Of a DNA stretch of 64,000 nt, positions 34,249 to 42,269 are shown piece by piece. Both the position numbers and the translations under genes were made by a program. This DNA comes from an uncultured Rhodobiaceae bacterium (GTDB lineage Bacteria > Pseudomonadota > Alphaproteobacteria > Rhizobiales > TMED25). Numbering within the stretch: position 1 is the first letter of the stretch; each line of letters opens with the position of its first letter. The notes beneath the pieces were generated by a model. It worked only from the letters and a program-made list of their open reading frames with translations, searched no databases and had not been told where the DNA came from. The DNA lies in NCBI GenBank assembly GCA_913045225.1, contig CAJWPC010000003.1, positions 156,705 through 220,704 of the forward strand, read 5' to 3'.

Positions 34249-34779
34249 ATGAGTAAAAATTGTCGCAGAGTAGTTACTGGTTTTGATGAGACTGGAGAGT
34301 CTATTATAGTCTCAGATGAGTTTGTAACAAATAAAATGGAAAAAAATACAAGGCCCGGGGTTAGTCTGACCAATTTGTGGCATACATCGGAGTTTCCAAT
34401 CGAAATGAGAGGTGATATTGAAAGGGTTGATGATGAATTTATTATGTTTCCCCAGCCGAATGAGACTGTATGTCGAATTTCATCTTTTGAACCTGATAAA
34501 AAATATCAGAATCTCTCTTCTGATAGCGCTTCCTACTTTTCAGATTTAGATGCAGGAGATACGCTTGTAAAGTCAAAAAGACATCCATTTATGCATAAAT
34601 CACAAACAGTTGATTATGCGATAATCCTCGAAGGTGAGATAACTTTGCTGCTTGATAATGAGGAGGTAACTCTGAGTGAAGGAGACATTGTCATCCAAAG
34701 AGGTACGAACCACGCGTGGGTTAATAATAGCGATAGTTTATGCCGCATTTGCTTCATCCTGATGGGAGCAAAGCAGTAA
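34249..34779 (+). CDS. Cupin-domain protein
   Basis: About 176 aa if started at 34249; in-frame ATGs at 34210 and 34234 are also possible, and no ribosome site decides. Homologues usually start close to RRVVTGFDETG, which favours the last ATG. The C-terminal half is a cupin barrel: HKSQTVDYAIILEGEITL then SEGDIVIQRGTNHAWVNN, the two cupin motifs with metal-binding His and Glu. Such proteins bind or isomerise small acids. It stands alone on the plus strand. Confidence 0.78.
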   Translation: MSKNCRRVVTGFDETGESIIVSDEFVTNKMEKNTRPGVSLTNLWHTSEFPIEMRGDIERVDDEFIMFPQPNETVCRISSFEPDKKYQNLSSDSASYFSDLDAGDTLVKSKRHPFMHKSQTVDYAIILEGEITLLLDNEEVTLSEGDIVIQRGTNHAWVNNSDSLCRICFILMGAKQ

Positions 34780-34867
34780 AAATAGAGATCAACTCGTACA
34801 CTTTGAATTACGCTTCTAACGAACAATTAGTGAGTAAATCTATTTGCAATCTCACGTTTTGTATATT

Positions 34868-35560
34868 TTAGAAATCCAGTTTGTTTCCGTCATAATTATA
34901 AAAATGACCTGACTTTGTCATATCAATTTTTTGTATAAATTTGTATAGTGAATTTGCACTCTCTTGTGTTGAAAGTGTTGCAAATTTGCCACCCATTTCA
35001 GTTCGAACCCAACCTGGATGGACAGAAACAATAGGTATTTCACTGTGTCTTAATTCATTTGAAAAAGTAATCATTATATTATTTATTGCGGCTTTTGAAG
35101 CCCTATAAAAATAGGACTCACTTCCAGAATGTTTTTGGCTTCCCATCTGCGAGGATACTATTATTATTTTAGGGTTTTTACTTCGTTTAATTATATTTAA
35201 AAATGCTCGAATCGTGAAAAAAGGTCCGGCTACATTTGTCATGAGTACATCAGATATGCCATTATAGTCGTTATCTTTGTCCGTCATGCTACCTCTGGCC
35301 CCCATAATACCTGCGTTACACACCAAAACATCAAGATGTTCAATATTTTTTGATGCATTAATTAGATCCTTTTCAACAGTTACATCAGCTTTGCGAAGCT
35401 CCGCCAGACCGGGGTTTGCATTCTGAAGGGACACAAGTTTATCAGAGTCACTGGATTCTCTGCATAGACTAATGACTTTCTCTTTATTTCTTAAGACTTC
35501 CGCAGTAAGTGCGAGGCCGATACCACGATTTGCACCTGTGATGAGATAATTTATGCTCAT
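34868..35560 (-). CDS. Short-chain dehydrogenase/reductase
   Basis: 230 aa, classical SDR: nucleotide motif GANRGIG near the N-terminus, NAGIMG on the fourth strand, Ser of the triad in IIVSSQMGS, and the YxxxK catalytic pair as YRASKAAIN. HPGWVRTEMGG follows. It probably reduces a carbonyl with NADPH. It is 14 bases downstream of the next gene on the same strand, so the two form a pair. Substrate unknown. Confidence 0.88.
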   Translation of the reverse strand: MSINYLITGANRGIGLALTAEVLRNKEKVISLCRESSDSDKLVSLQNANPGLAELRKADVTVEKDLINASKNIEHLDVLVCNAGIMGARGSMTDKDNDYNGISDVLMTNVAGPFFTIRAFLNIIKRSKNPKIIIVSSQMGSQKHSGSESYFYRASKAAINNIMITFSNELRHSEIPIVSVHPGWVRTEMGGKFATLSTQESANSLYKFIQKIDMTKSGHFYNYDGNKLDF

Positions 35561-35574
35561 TTAGACTATCCAAG

Positions 35575-36315
35575 CTATTCAATAATTGGCCAAATTCTCT
35601 GTGCTAAATTTGGAGACCCTGGAGCATGCACCAATTTTCTTACAACACGATCTGTCCATGCTTCCATTTCAGGATTTGCCATCTCGTGATCCACAAAGGT
35701 ACTGTTTCTTGCATCTGGTGATGACCATTCATATAAGATGGCATGCTTTGCCCAACCCGAAATCGATACTAATTTTCGAACTCCTTGACACCCAGGTAGT
35801 TTCTTCATTGATGGAATCCTCCAGGTTGCATACCAACTTGCAAGCTCATCTTCATCCTCATATGACCCAGAATTAAAATTTCCCAGTTGAATGCATTTTG
35901 ATAGACCTGCCCCATCTAATGGCCTTTCTTCTGAACCAGGACCTCTTGCCTCTTCCGTCATGATATTATATCTCTCTTCACATCTCATTTTTAGATAACC
36001 CAAATCATTTTGATTCAATGATTGATGATATTCAGCAACTGTTGGATCTGCAAAAATACCAGGTTCCTCTGAACTAAAAATTAATATATAACGATCACCC
36101 GCAGGAATTGATTTATTATCATGGCTTAACCTTCCCTTCTCACCTGGGTGTTCTACATTTGTGAGGGACTTAAAGTGACATGCCCACAGGATCCTTGGGT
36201 CTTTGAGACGTGCCGGAATATATTTTTCATGCAGCCATTCCAAGTATTCCGACTCGATATCTTCATGTAAGTTATACCAGTGTATGAGATAGCCATTTTC
36301 TTTTATTTCATTCAT
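35575..36315 (-). CDS. Uncharacterised protein, probable tandem dimeric alpha/beta-barrel repeats
   Basis: 246 aa, not assigned to a named family. Two similar halves can be seen: SEYLEWLHEKYIPARLKDPR with WACHFK, and DELASWYATWRIPSMKKLPG with GVRKLVS. This W/Y-x3-R-x-P-x2 pattern is like the start of EthD/ferredoxin-like (dimeric alpha/beta barrel) domains duplicated in one chain. Such proteins are often small-molecule monooxygenases or isomerases. It is paired with an SDR gene, 14 bases apart, which suggests a shared substrate. Confidence 0.65.
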   Translation of the reverse strand: MNEIKENGYLIHWYNLHEDIESEYLEWLHEKYIPARLKDPRILWACHFKSLTNVEHPGEKGRLSHDNKSIPAGDRYILIFSSEEPGIFADPTVAEYHQSLNQNDLGYLKMRCEERYNIMTEEARGPGSEERPLDGAGLSKCIQLGNFNSGSYEDEDELASWYATWRIPSMKKLPGCQGVRKLVSISGWAKHAILYEWSSPDARNSTFVDHEMANPEMEAWTDRVVRKLVHAPGSPNLAQRIWPIIE

Positions 36316-36398
36316 AAAATTAATCCCGAATTTTGTTCTTCAATGATATTGTATATTTTTAAATAGACTAACAATTTATTAGTTACTAACATAAAAAA

Positions 36399-36692
36399 AT
36401 GAAACAAAAAAAAATAAGAGATTTTACAAATTTTCAACGCAGCGTATTTAATGAAATAAAAAAAATACCGAAGGGTCAGACAATTAGCTATAAGAAGCTA
36501 GCTGAAAATATCGGTAGACCGACAGCTTACAGAGCTGTAGCAAATGCATGTGGCAAAAATCCCGACCCAAAGACTATACCATGCCATCGAGTAGTAAAAT
36601 CAAATGGTGATATTGGTGGATATAGCCTAAAAGGTGGAATAAACAAAAAGCGTGATCTTCTCAAGCTTGAAAATAAAAATTATTTGAGCTGA
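36399..36692 (+). CDS. MGMT/Ogt-type DNA alkyltransferase domain protein
   Basis: Only 97 aa: just the C-terminal DNA-binding and active-site domain of O6-alkylguanine-DNA alkyltransferase. The recognition helix contains PTAYRAVANACGKNP (R45 as the arginine finger) and the acceptor cysteine C62 is in IPCHRVV. Because the Cys is kept (not Trp as in alkyltransferase-like Atl proteins), self-alkylation repair remains possible. GGYSLKGG follows. The N-terminal half of Ada or Ogt is absent and no remnant is seen upstream. Confidence 0.88.
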   Translation: MKQKKIRDFTNFQRSVFNEIKKIPKGQTISYKKLAENIGRPTAYRAVANACGKNPDPKTIPCHRVVKSNGDIGGYSLKGGINKKRDLLKLENKNYLS

Positions 36693-36710
36693 TAGATTAT
36701 ATTTTGATTA

Positions 36711-36920
36711 CTAATCTTCAATTAGTTTTATATTTACAGCTGATACTTTACCTTTTTCTTCTGCAACATCATATTCAACATTTTGATCTTCGAATAAATT
36801 TCTAATGCCAGAATTTTGAAGTGCAGAAATATGGACGAAAATATCCTTATCGCCTTCTTCAGGTTGAATAAAACCATAACCTTTTTTTAGGTTAAACCAT
36901 TTAACTTTTCCGTTTGCCAT
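36711..36920 (-). CDS. Cold-shock protein (CspA family)
   Basis: 69 aa, a single S1-like cold-shock domain that melts RNA structure. GKVKWFNLKKGYGFI includes RNP1, and DIFVHISAL is RNP2; KGKVSAVNIKLIED ends it. AGGGAG precedes the ATG. The 288-base AT-rich region upstream could provide a long structured leader as in other csp genes, but no specific element was proved. Confidence 0.95.
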   Translation of the reverse strand: MANGKVKWFNLKKGYGFIQPEEGDKDIFVHISALQNSGIRNLFEDQNVEYDVAEEKGKVSAVNIKLIED

Positions 36921-37208
36921 TATAATACTCCCTAGATAGCAAATTAATTAATTGGAACTTTGTTCCTGTTTCTCACTTTATCAGATATCAAATTGCCGTA
37001 GTAATATGGCTGGTATATTCACATTAATACATTGAACTCATATATATTGAATTTTAGCTCAAAACATATCTATACATATCATCGAATTAGATAAATAGAT
37101 ATACATATTTTTAAGATGTTTATAAATTTAGAATGTATCACAGCTTGCTTGTGTAAGTGAATTTCATTAAGGTTATTTATAATAAATCAAGGCGAGGTAT
37201 CGATAATA
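36921..37208. other. 288-base AT-rich divergent intergenic region
   Basis: Lies between the csp gene (minus) and the hydratase-family gene (plus). It contains TATAAT at 37178-37183, a possible -10 for the rightward gene with no good -35, and a small hairpin GGAAC-TTT-GTTCC at 36954-36966 in the likely csp leader. No ORF or RNA gene was recognised. Confidence 0.4.
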
Positions 37209-37886
37209 ATGTTAAATGAAGAGAATCTTAATGCACTTAAAATTGCAATTGAAAAAGAAATAAAACTAGGGAAAAAGCAAGTAGGTTGGAAGCTTGGATT
37301 TGGATCACAGGCTGGTCTAAAAGCATTGGGTATAAATCGACCGTTGATTGGAGCGCTGTTTGACTCTGGTAAAATCCTATCAAACACACAAATAGATTTA
37401 GAAGCGATTATTGATCCCAGAGTAGAAGCTGAATTAGCAGCGCATATAAGTTCCGATATTCCCTCAAATGCGACGTTCGATCAAATTAAAAATTGTATTT
37501 CTAGTCTTGTTGCTGGTATAGAATTTGTTGATTTTCATAGCCCTCCTAAAAGTGCCGCTTTTGTTCTATCCGAAAATATATATCAGCGCGGATGGCTTGT
37601 GGATGCGGATACAGGATTTGGTTGGGGTGATGGTGTGAATAACTGTCAAATCACAGCAACAATGGGACCTGAACGATGGGAACCATTCGAAAATATCGAA
37701 GCCTTGATAGGGACCTTGGAGGATAATTTTGATGAATGTAACCTTGTTGCAAACCAACTCGGACGGGGCATATTAAGGGATGATGTAATCTTATTAGGCT
37801 CAATGTTTCCTCCTCATCCTGTAAATATGAGTGATTTTGTGGTATCAATGAATGAGTCTGAGATTACACTTAGATTTAAGTCCTAG
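37209..37886 (+). CDS. 2-keto-4-pentenoate hydratase/FAH-superfamily protein
   Basis: 225 aa. VGWKLGFGSQAGLKALG (usual form GWKIGxTS) and DPRVEAELAAHI, with its RxExE-type divalent-metal motif, identify the MhpD/XylJ branch of the fumarylacetoacetate hydrolase superfamily, which hydrates 2-hydroxypenta-2,4-dienoate or decarboxylates 4-oxalocrotonate in meta-cleavage pathways. No dioxygenase genes are adjacent. GAGG lies 11 bases before the ATG. It may start a rightward run with the next three genes. Confidence 0.83.
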   Translation: MLNEENLNALKIAIEKEIKLGKKQVGWKLGFGSQAGLKALGINRPLIGALFDSGKILSNTQIDLEAIIDPRVEAELAAHISSDIPSNATFDQIKNCISSLVAGIEFVDFHSPPKSAAFVLSENIYQRGWLVDADTGFGWGDGVNNCQITATMGPERWEPFENIEALIGTLEDNFDECNLVANQLGRGILRDDVILLGSMFPPHPVNMSDFVVSMNESEITLRFKS

Positions 37887-37923
37887 AATTATACAATTAT
37901 ATATTATCAGAGAGGATTGAATA

Positions 37924-38463
37924 ATGCGTATTAAAAAAGGGGATAAATTAGAAGAAATTGTTCTTCCAAGGCATGACGGTACACCTTTCAAATTATCAGA
38001 AACAGAGGGAAAAAAGGTTTTGCTCACCTTCTATCGGATCGCTGGCTGTTCTTTTTGTAATTTGAGAATAAATGAACTACAAAAAAGGTTTAGCGAGTTT
38101 GGAGATAATTTTACCCATGTTGGGATCTTTCACTCACCAGTTGATAACTTGGGCAAATACATGAACAAGCATGGAGATCTTCCATTTACCATATTAGCGG
38201 ATGAAGAATTCACGTATTTTAGAAAATATAACATACAAAGATCATTTCTTAAATTACTAGCTGCTACGTTATTAAAGGCCCATAAAATATTTCCAGCAAT
38301 GATTAAGGGATACATTCCATTAAGTATCAAGGGTCATTTAGATATTGCGGTTACTGATATTTTAATAAATGAAGCTGGTGTAGTCGAGGACGTCTACTAT
38401 GCAAAAAGCGATGTTGCAGATCACTTCACATTTGATAGAGTCAGAGAATTCTCTCTTTTATAA
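37924..38463 (+). CDS. Peroxiredoxin-like (AhpC/TSA) thioredoxin-fold protein
   Basis: 179 aa. GDKLEEIVLPRHDGTPFKLS at the N-terminus is typical of peroxiredoxin-like proteins; the redox centre is C42-x-x-C45 in RIAGCSFCNLRI, resembling thioredoxin more than the single peroxidatic Cys of AhpC. A thiol-disulfide or peroxide-reducing role in the cytoplasm is likely. AGAGG precedes the ATG. It lies 37 bases after the hydratase gene. Confidence 0.8.
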   Translation: MRIKKGDKLEEIVLPRHDGTPFKLSETEGKKVLLTFYRIAGCSFCNLRINELQKRFSEFGDNFTHVGIFHSPVDNLGKYMNKHGDLPFTILADEEFTYFRKYNIQRSFLKLLAATLLKAHKIFPAMIKGYIPLSIKGHLDIAVTDILINEAGVVEDVYYAKSDVADHFTFDRVREFSLL

Positions 38464-38514
38464 AGTAATTAATTTCGATATATTTATAATTAAACAAAAT
38501 AAAAAGGAAACATT

Positions 38515-38838
38515 ATGTCAATAATAGAAAAATTAGGTCAAGCCATTGATCAAAAAAATGAATCAGCTATGAATGAGTTACTTCACGATGATTATAAATT
38601 TACAATGCATTCTAATGGGGCAGTTTTGACCAAACAGGATGTAATTGGCTGGGCAATGAGTGACGACATAAACCGTGAAAGAGTCAGAATTATTTACGAA
38701 AATGATGAAATAGGTATTGAGCATGCTTTTGTGACTTTTAGTGATGGTAATCAACAAGCCGTAATGGGTGTTTACACATTTAAAGATGGACAGGTTATCG
38801 GCTTCGAGACCGGCGCCACAAATATTTCAAAAGATTAG
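38515..38838 (+). CDS. SnoaL/NTF2-like protein
   Basis: 107 aa with the pattern of the cone-shaped NTF2-like fold: helix (IIEKLGQAIDQKNESAMNEL), LHDDYKFTMHSNGAVLTKQD, and strands ending VMGVYTFKDGQVIGFETG. Such small proteins are isomerases, hydrolases or carriers of small ligands. AAGGA precedes the ATG. Function unknown. Confidence 0.72.
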   Translation: MSIIEKLGQAIDQKNESAMNELLHDDYKFTMHSNGAVLTKQDVIGWAMSDDINRERVRIIYENDEIGIEHAFVTFSDGNQQAVMGVYTFKDGQVIGFETGATNISKD

Positions 38839-38880
38839 ATTCTATAAAGATTGAACCTTTTTGTTTTCTGGAGATTTTAT

Positions 38881-39477
38881 ATGAATTCTATTGATTTTTG
38901 GTTTTCTATTGGAAGTACTTATACATACCTATCTGTCAATCGAATTGATGCAATATCAAAAAATGAGAATATCTCATTCAATTGGAAGCCATTTAGTGTA
39001 AGAAAAATAATGATGGAAATGGATAACATTCCCTTTACTCCACCATCAAAAAAGATCAAGTCCGACTATATGTGGCGTGATATTGAAAGAAGGGCTCAGT
39101 TTTACGGGTTTAGCCCAAAAGTTCCAGCTCCCTATCCATTAACACAATTTGATTTGGCAAATAAGATTGCAATTCTCGGAATGAATGAAGGCTGGGGAAT
39201 TGATTATGTAAAAATTACCTACAGGCGCTGGTTTGAGGAGGGAAAAGAGCCAGCGACGGAGCCAAATCTAAGTGAAATAATGCAAGAGATGAAGTTAAAT
39301 AAAGATGAGGTACTAAAAAAAGTAGAGGCCTCGGATATTGAATCTACATACGAGAAAAATACTAATACTGCTTATAAATCAGGCGTCTTTGGGAGCCCAA
39401 CATTTATATACGATGGTGAAGTATTTTGGGGTGATGATAGGCTTGAAGATTGTATTAAATGGCTAAAGTTGAGTTAA
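38881..39477 (+). CDS. 2-hydroxychromene-2-carboxylate isomerase/DsbA-family oxidoreductase
   Basis: 198 aa from the ATG at 38881, supported by TGGAG 7 bases upstream; an in-frame start at 38851 lacks a site. IDFWFSIGSTYTYLSVNRID is the HCCA-isomerase start (a kappa-class GST relative) with Ser-x-x-Ser/Thr instead of CxxC, followed by NWKPFSVRKIM and, near the end, GVFGSPTFIYDGEVFWGDDRL, which contains the cis-Pro and the GxDRL typical of the family. It uses glutathione in aromatic degradation in known cases. Its grouping with a hydratase-family gene suggests a small catabolic set. Confidence 0.84.
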   Translation: MNSIDFWFSIGSTYTYLSVNRIDAISKNENISFNWKPFSVRKIMMEMDNIPFTPPSKKIKSDYMWRDIERRAQFYGFSPKVPAPYPLTQFDLANKIAILGMNEGWGIDYVKITYRRWFEEGKEPATEPNLSEIMQEMKLNKDEVLKKVEASDIESTYEKNTNTAYKSGVFGSPTFIYDGEVFWGDDRLEDCIKWLKLS

Positions 39478-39775
39478 ATCACTCAGATCCAAGGCGTCTT
39501 GAAGAATAATACTTAGTTCAAAAAGACTTTACCTCATAGATAAGTGCGTTTAAGAAAACCAAACACGCAAAGATCACAAGAAAGTGTGTCATTGCATAAA
39601 ATTTAGGCAGATGGTATCATGAGTGCGTGTGGGTAGTGATTATAGGGATGTGTTTGGTGAAAACAACAAAACCGCTACCCACTATTCAATATACGAAACC
39701 AAGTCAGTCTTGGATTGCTAGTATTATAAAAATACCTGCATTGCTATGACTTAGGCCTACTGATATAATTACATA
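39478..39775. other. 298-base intergenic region with nested inverted repeats
   Basis: No gene recognised. Two perfect 8-base inverted pairs are present: CCAAACAC (39559-39566) with GTGTTTGG (39650-39657), and GTGGGTAG (39629-39636) with CTACCCAC (39675-39682). They interleave, so both cannot form simply at once; they could be alternative hairpins or a pseudoknot of a small RNA. A further CCAAG-TCAGT-CTTGG hairpin follows near 39700-39714. A decayed gene is equally possible. Confidence 0.4.
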
Positions 39776-40000
39776 ATGGGAACCATTTTATTAATTACTG
39801 GTATTGCTTCTGTGTTTTCGATGGGCGCCATACTCCTTTTGTGGTTTCTCGGTCTCATTCTATCATTCTTCAAAATTAAAATTTTTAATAGTTCTCTAAC
39901 TCATAAAATTATGGCTATTTTAATTAAGACATTACAAATTGGCATGGTTAGTTTTGCATTAAGCACCCTGTTAATTTTCATACTTTCTCAAGGGTTTTAA
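39776..40000 (+). CDS. Small two-helix membrane protein, unknown
   Basis: 74 aa, nearly all hydrophobic: two probable membrane helices (GTILLITGIASVFSMGAILL and a C-terminal one near KTLQIGMVSFALSTLLIFIL) around a short basic loop. No family recognised and no clear ribosome site. Its stop abuts the start of the next ORF, which supports both being real. Confidence 0.55.
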   Translation: MGTILLITGIASVFSMGAILLLWFLGLILSFFKIKIFNSSLTHKIMAILIKTLQIGMVSFALSTLLIFILSQGF

Positions 40001-40279
40001 ATGGCTGGCTTTTATCAAAAATATATGAATACCAGAAACCAGTACATCATAATGGGTGTATTGGTGATCGCAATGTTACTCTGTTCATTATACATTTGGG
40101 ATCATGATAGAAAATTACCTAAAGAAGAAGAGTACATATATGAACCTTTTAAATCAGAAGATGTTGATTTTTGGATAAAAGGAGGAGGTAATATTTTAGG
40201 TCCACCAGAAGACCCAATAGATTATTACTACTATTTGGAGCTGTACAATGCTGAGCACGGACCAGATAATAGTTACTGA
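40001..40279 (+). CDS. Small membrane-anchored protein, unknown
   Basis: 92 aa with one membrane helix (QYIIMGVLVIAMLLCSLYIW) and an acidic, tyrosine-rich C-terminal part (KEEEYIYEPFKSEDVDFW). An AAGGG ribosome site lies in the end of the preceding ORF and its ATG directly follows that stop. No family recognised. The probable topology is a short cytoplasmic N-terminus with the acidic domain outside, judged from charge only. Confidence 0.55.
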   Translation: MAGFYQKYMNTRNQYIIMGVLVIAMLLCSLYIWDHDRKLPKEEEYIYEPFKSEDVDFWIKGGGNILGPPEDPIDYYYYLELYNAEHGPDNSY

Positions 40280-40434
40280 CGCTGCACGCTAAACTAATTC
40301 ATAATTTTATGTTGAGCATTCAGATCCCACTAAATATGGGAAAAATTTTTTATTACTCATACTTCACAATTAAGAGTTGGTCTATATCGGATCTAGCATC
40401 GTTTATATAATAAAATATTGTAGAAAATCAAAAA

Positions 40435-40848
40435 ATGAAAAAAATTATTTATATACCCATACTTCTATTTATTTTAACCATAATTTCATATGGGGCAGAA
40501 AAAGAATTTAGACCTCAAATAGAAAAAGTTATTACATCGCAGTTTAATGCATTTAAAGAGAAGAACCTATCACTTGCATACAGCTATGCTTCACCTGAGA
40601 TTAAAAGACAATATCCGTCTGCAGAAATTTTTGGTAAAATGGTTAAAAATGGATATTCTGATATCTGGAATTCTAAGTCACATACATTCGAAGGATTGAA
40701 GCTTAAAGGTGAAATGGCATTCCAGATGGTCACCGTCATTTCAAGTAATAACACTATAAATAACTATCTATACACCCTCTATAACTACAATGGAGATTGG
40801 GTAATTGCGGGAGTCATGCGGTATAGATCTGATAGCATGGGTGTTTAA
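40435..40848 (+). CDS. Exported DUF4864-like protein
   Basis: 137 aa. The signal peptide MKKIIYIPILLFILTIISYG is followed by a domain with VITSQFNAFKEKNLSLAYSY, ASPEIKRQYPSAEIFGKMV and a late DWVIAGVM, the pattern of DUF4864 (NTF2-like fold). Periplasmic; function unknown. It stands between two sets of tiny membrane-protein genes with 155 bases upstream. Confidence 0.75.
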   Translation: MKKIIYIPILLFILTIISYGAEKEFRPQIEKVITSQFNAFKEKNLSLAYSYASPEIKRQYPSAEIFGKMVKNGYSDIWNSKSHTFEGLKLKGEMAFQMVTVISSNNTINNYLYTLYNYNGDWVIAGVMRYRSDSMGV

Positions 40849-40925
40849 ATACCCCCTTCAATTGAAAAATTATTGTAAATAAAACCGACATTGTCATTGA
40901 GTATTCCATCTGTTAAACTTCCTGT

Positions 40926-41144
40926 ATGGGAAGTGGAATTTTAATAGTTATTGGTATATTAGCTGCTGCTTATTTTTATTTAAGATTATTAATGAAGCCT
41001 GTTTGGAAATGGTTGGAATTAAATGCTGCGGATAGGGTTAATAACGAAAGCTTAAAAATTCTGGTGAGATATCTGCTCATGTTTTTTCTTGTTTCCATTC
41101 ATTTTTTTGTCATCTTCTATATATTTGAATTGAGGCTAATCTAA
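40926..41144 (+). CDS. Small membrane protein, unknown
   Basis: 72 aa with two hydrophobic helices (GILIVIGILAAAYFYLRLLM and YLLMFFLVSIHFFVIFYIFE) flanking a polar loop. No family recognised. Part of the run of small membrane ORFs from 39776 to 41409; called on uninterrupted frame, helix pattern and position. Confidence 0.5.
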   Translation: MGSGILIVIGILAAAYFYLRLLMKPVWKWLELNAADRVNNESLKILVRYLLMFFLVSIHFFVIFYIFELRLI

Positions 41145-41169
41145 ATTATATGAGTATGGGTAGCTGCTT

Positions 41170-41409
41170 ATGAACATTAACCTTCTATTTTTTGTAACTC
41201 TTATAATTGCGATAACTCTAGCTATTTTATATTACAACCTCCTAAAAGAGCATAGGAAACTTAAGAAGTTCGCAGGTGTATTCACCATGCGAGACTGGCA
41301 TAAAAAAAAGGGAACCGAGGACGAATACAACAAGCTTTTTGAGATGGGTGTCAAAGAGGTTAATGAAAGGATTGAGAAAGCTGAAAATGAGGAAAGAAAT
41401 AAAACTTAA
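41170..41409 (+). CDS. Small membrane-anchored protein with charged coil, unknown
   Basis: 79 aa: one N-terminal helix (INLLFFVTLIIAITLAILYY) followed by a highly charged, probably helical cytoplasmic tail (VNERIEKAENEERNK at the end). No family recognised. It begins 26 bases after the preceding ORF and is likely co-transcribed with it. Confidence 0.5.
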   Translation: MNINLLFFVTLIIAITLAILYYNLLKEHRKLKKFAGVFTMRDWHKKKGTEDEYNKLFEMGVKEVNERIEKAENEERNKT

Positions 41410-41435
41410 GTTGTCTCAATTGTGATGAGGAGGTC

Positions 41436-41448
41436 AGGTTCTGAACCT
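41436..41448. repeat. Short palindrome AGGTTC-T-GAACCT
   Basis: A perfect 6-bp inverted repeat with a single central base in the gap after the small ORF at 41170. It could be an operator-like site or a hairpin base; no flanking promoter or T-run was found. Confidence 0.25.
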
Positions 41449-41577
41449 ATGAACCCGGATTAAGAGTCTTATAAAAATTATAGTATGGCCTATAGCAATA
41501 TACTTTTAATGAGAAGTACTCATTATATCAGTCACCAGATAATAGTCTGACGCCAAAAAAATATTCTCGCTCATGAG

Positions 41578-41970
41578 TTATTTATAAGATTTGCAAGATT
41601 GATAATTTTCTTTGAGTATTTTTCTCAGCTCAATCTTATTCCCATTTAAGGCCCTATTCACTGATAACAAGCTTGAGTCCGGATCATTACCATTCTTTAT
41701 GAGCATTTCCAATATACACTCTTGGTACGAAACGTTTTTCAGGGAGTGCTTTAACGCCCTCATCTCCCTTTTTATTTTATTTTTTTTTGAACTGCTTTTG
41801 CTTCCACTTCCCATGCCGTGATATGAAATATTAGACAGTTCAAAATCTTTTTTACCTTCAAATATAATAAAATTTGAATAGACAAGATTTGCACTTGCCA
41901 AACTTGAGAGTAAAAAAAATAAAATGGCTGCTGTAATCAGGTAAGAAAATGTTTTATATATTCTTGTCAT
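41578..41970 (-). CDS. Hypothetical exported protein
   Basis: 130 aa with a signal peptide (YLITAAILFFLLSSLASAN) and a basic, serine/lysine-rich middle (SGSKSSSKKNKIKREMRALK). Two Cys (ECILEML and QSCKSYK) could form a disulfide. No family recognised. Confidence 0.55.
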   Translation of the reverse strand: MTRIYKTFSYLITAAILFFLLSSLASANLVYSNFIIFEGKKDFELSNISYHGMGSGSKSSSKKNKIKREMRALKHSLKNVSYQECILEMLIKNGNDPDSSLLSVNRALNGNKIELRKILKENYQSCKSYK

Positions 41971-42060
41971 TGAATATTTTAAGTTATTATTGTTATAAAG
42001 CGAATATATGAATTAGTTTTAATAACTCAATAGCTAAAGACGACGTAATCTCAATTTTGT

Positions 42061-42137
42061 TGGTGAGGACGACAGGATTTGAACCTGTGACCCCCAGATT
42101 AGGAATCTGGTGCTCTATCCTACTGAGCTACGCCCCC
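42061..42137 (-). tRNA. tRNA-Arg (anticodon CCT)
   Basis: A 77-base cloverleaf on the minus strand: acceptor GGGGGCG/CGTCCTC with two G-U pairs, anticodon stem-loop CCAGA-TTCCTAA-TCTGG giving CCT (reads AGG), T arm ACAGG-TTCAAAT-CCTGT, and encoded CCA. Confidence 0.95.
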
Positions 42138-42269
42138 ACTTGATTGATAATAACGAATGTTTATTTCATGGTCTACAGGCTTTTCAGAACGAATTAGAAA
42201 ATAAAAATATATTATATTCAATTGTAATTGATATAATTAATTAAAAGATAAATCTAACAATAAAGTAGT

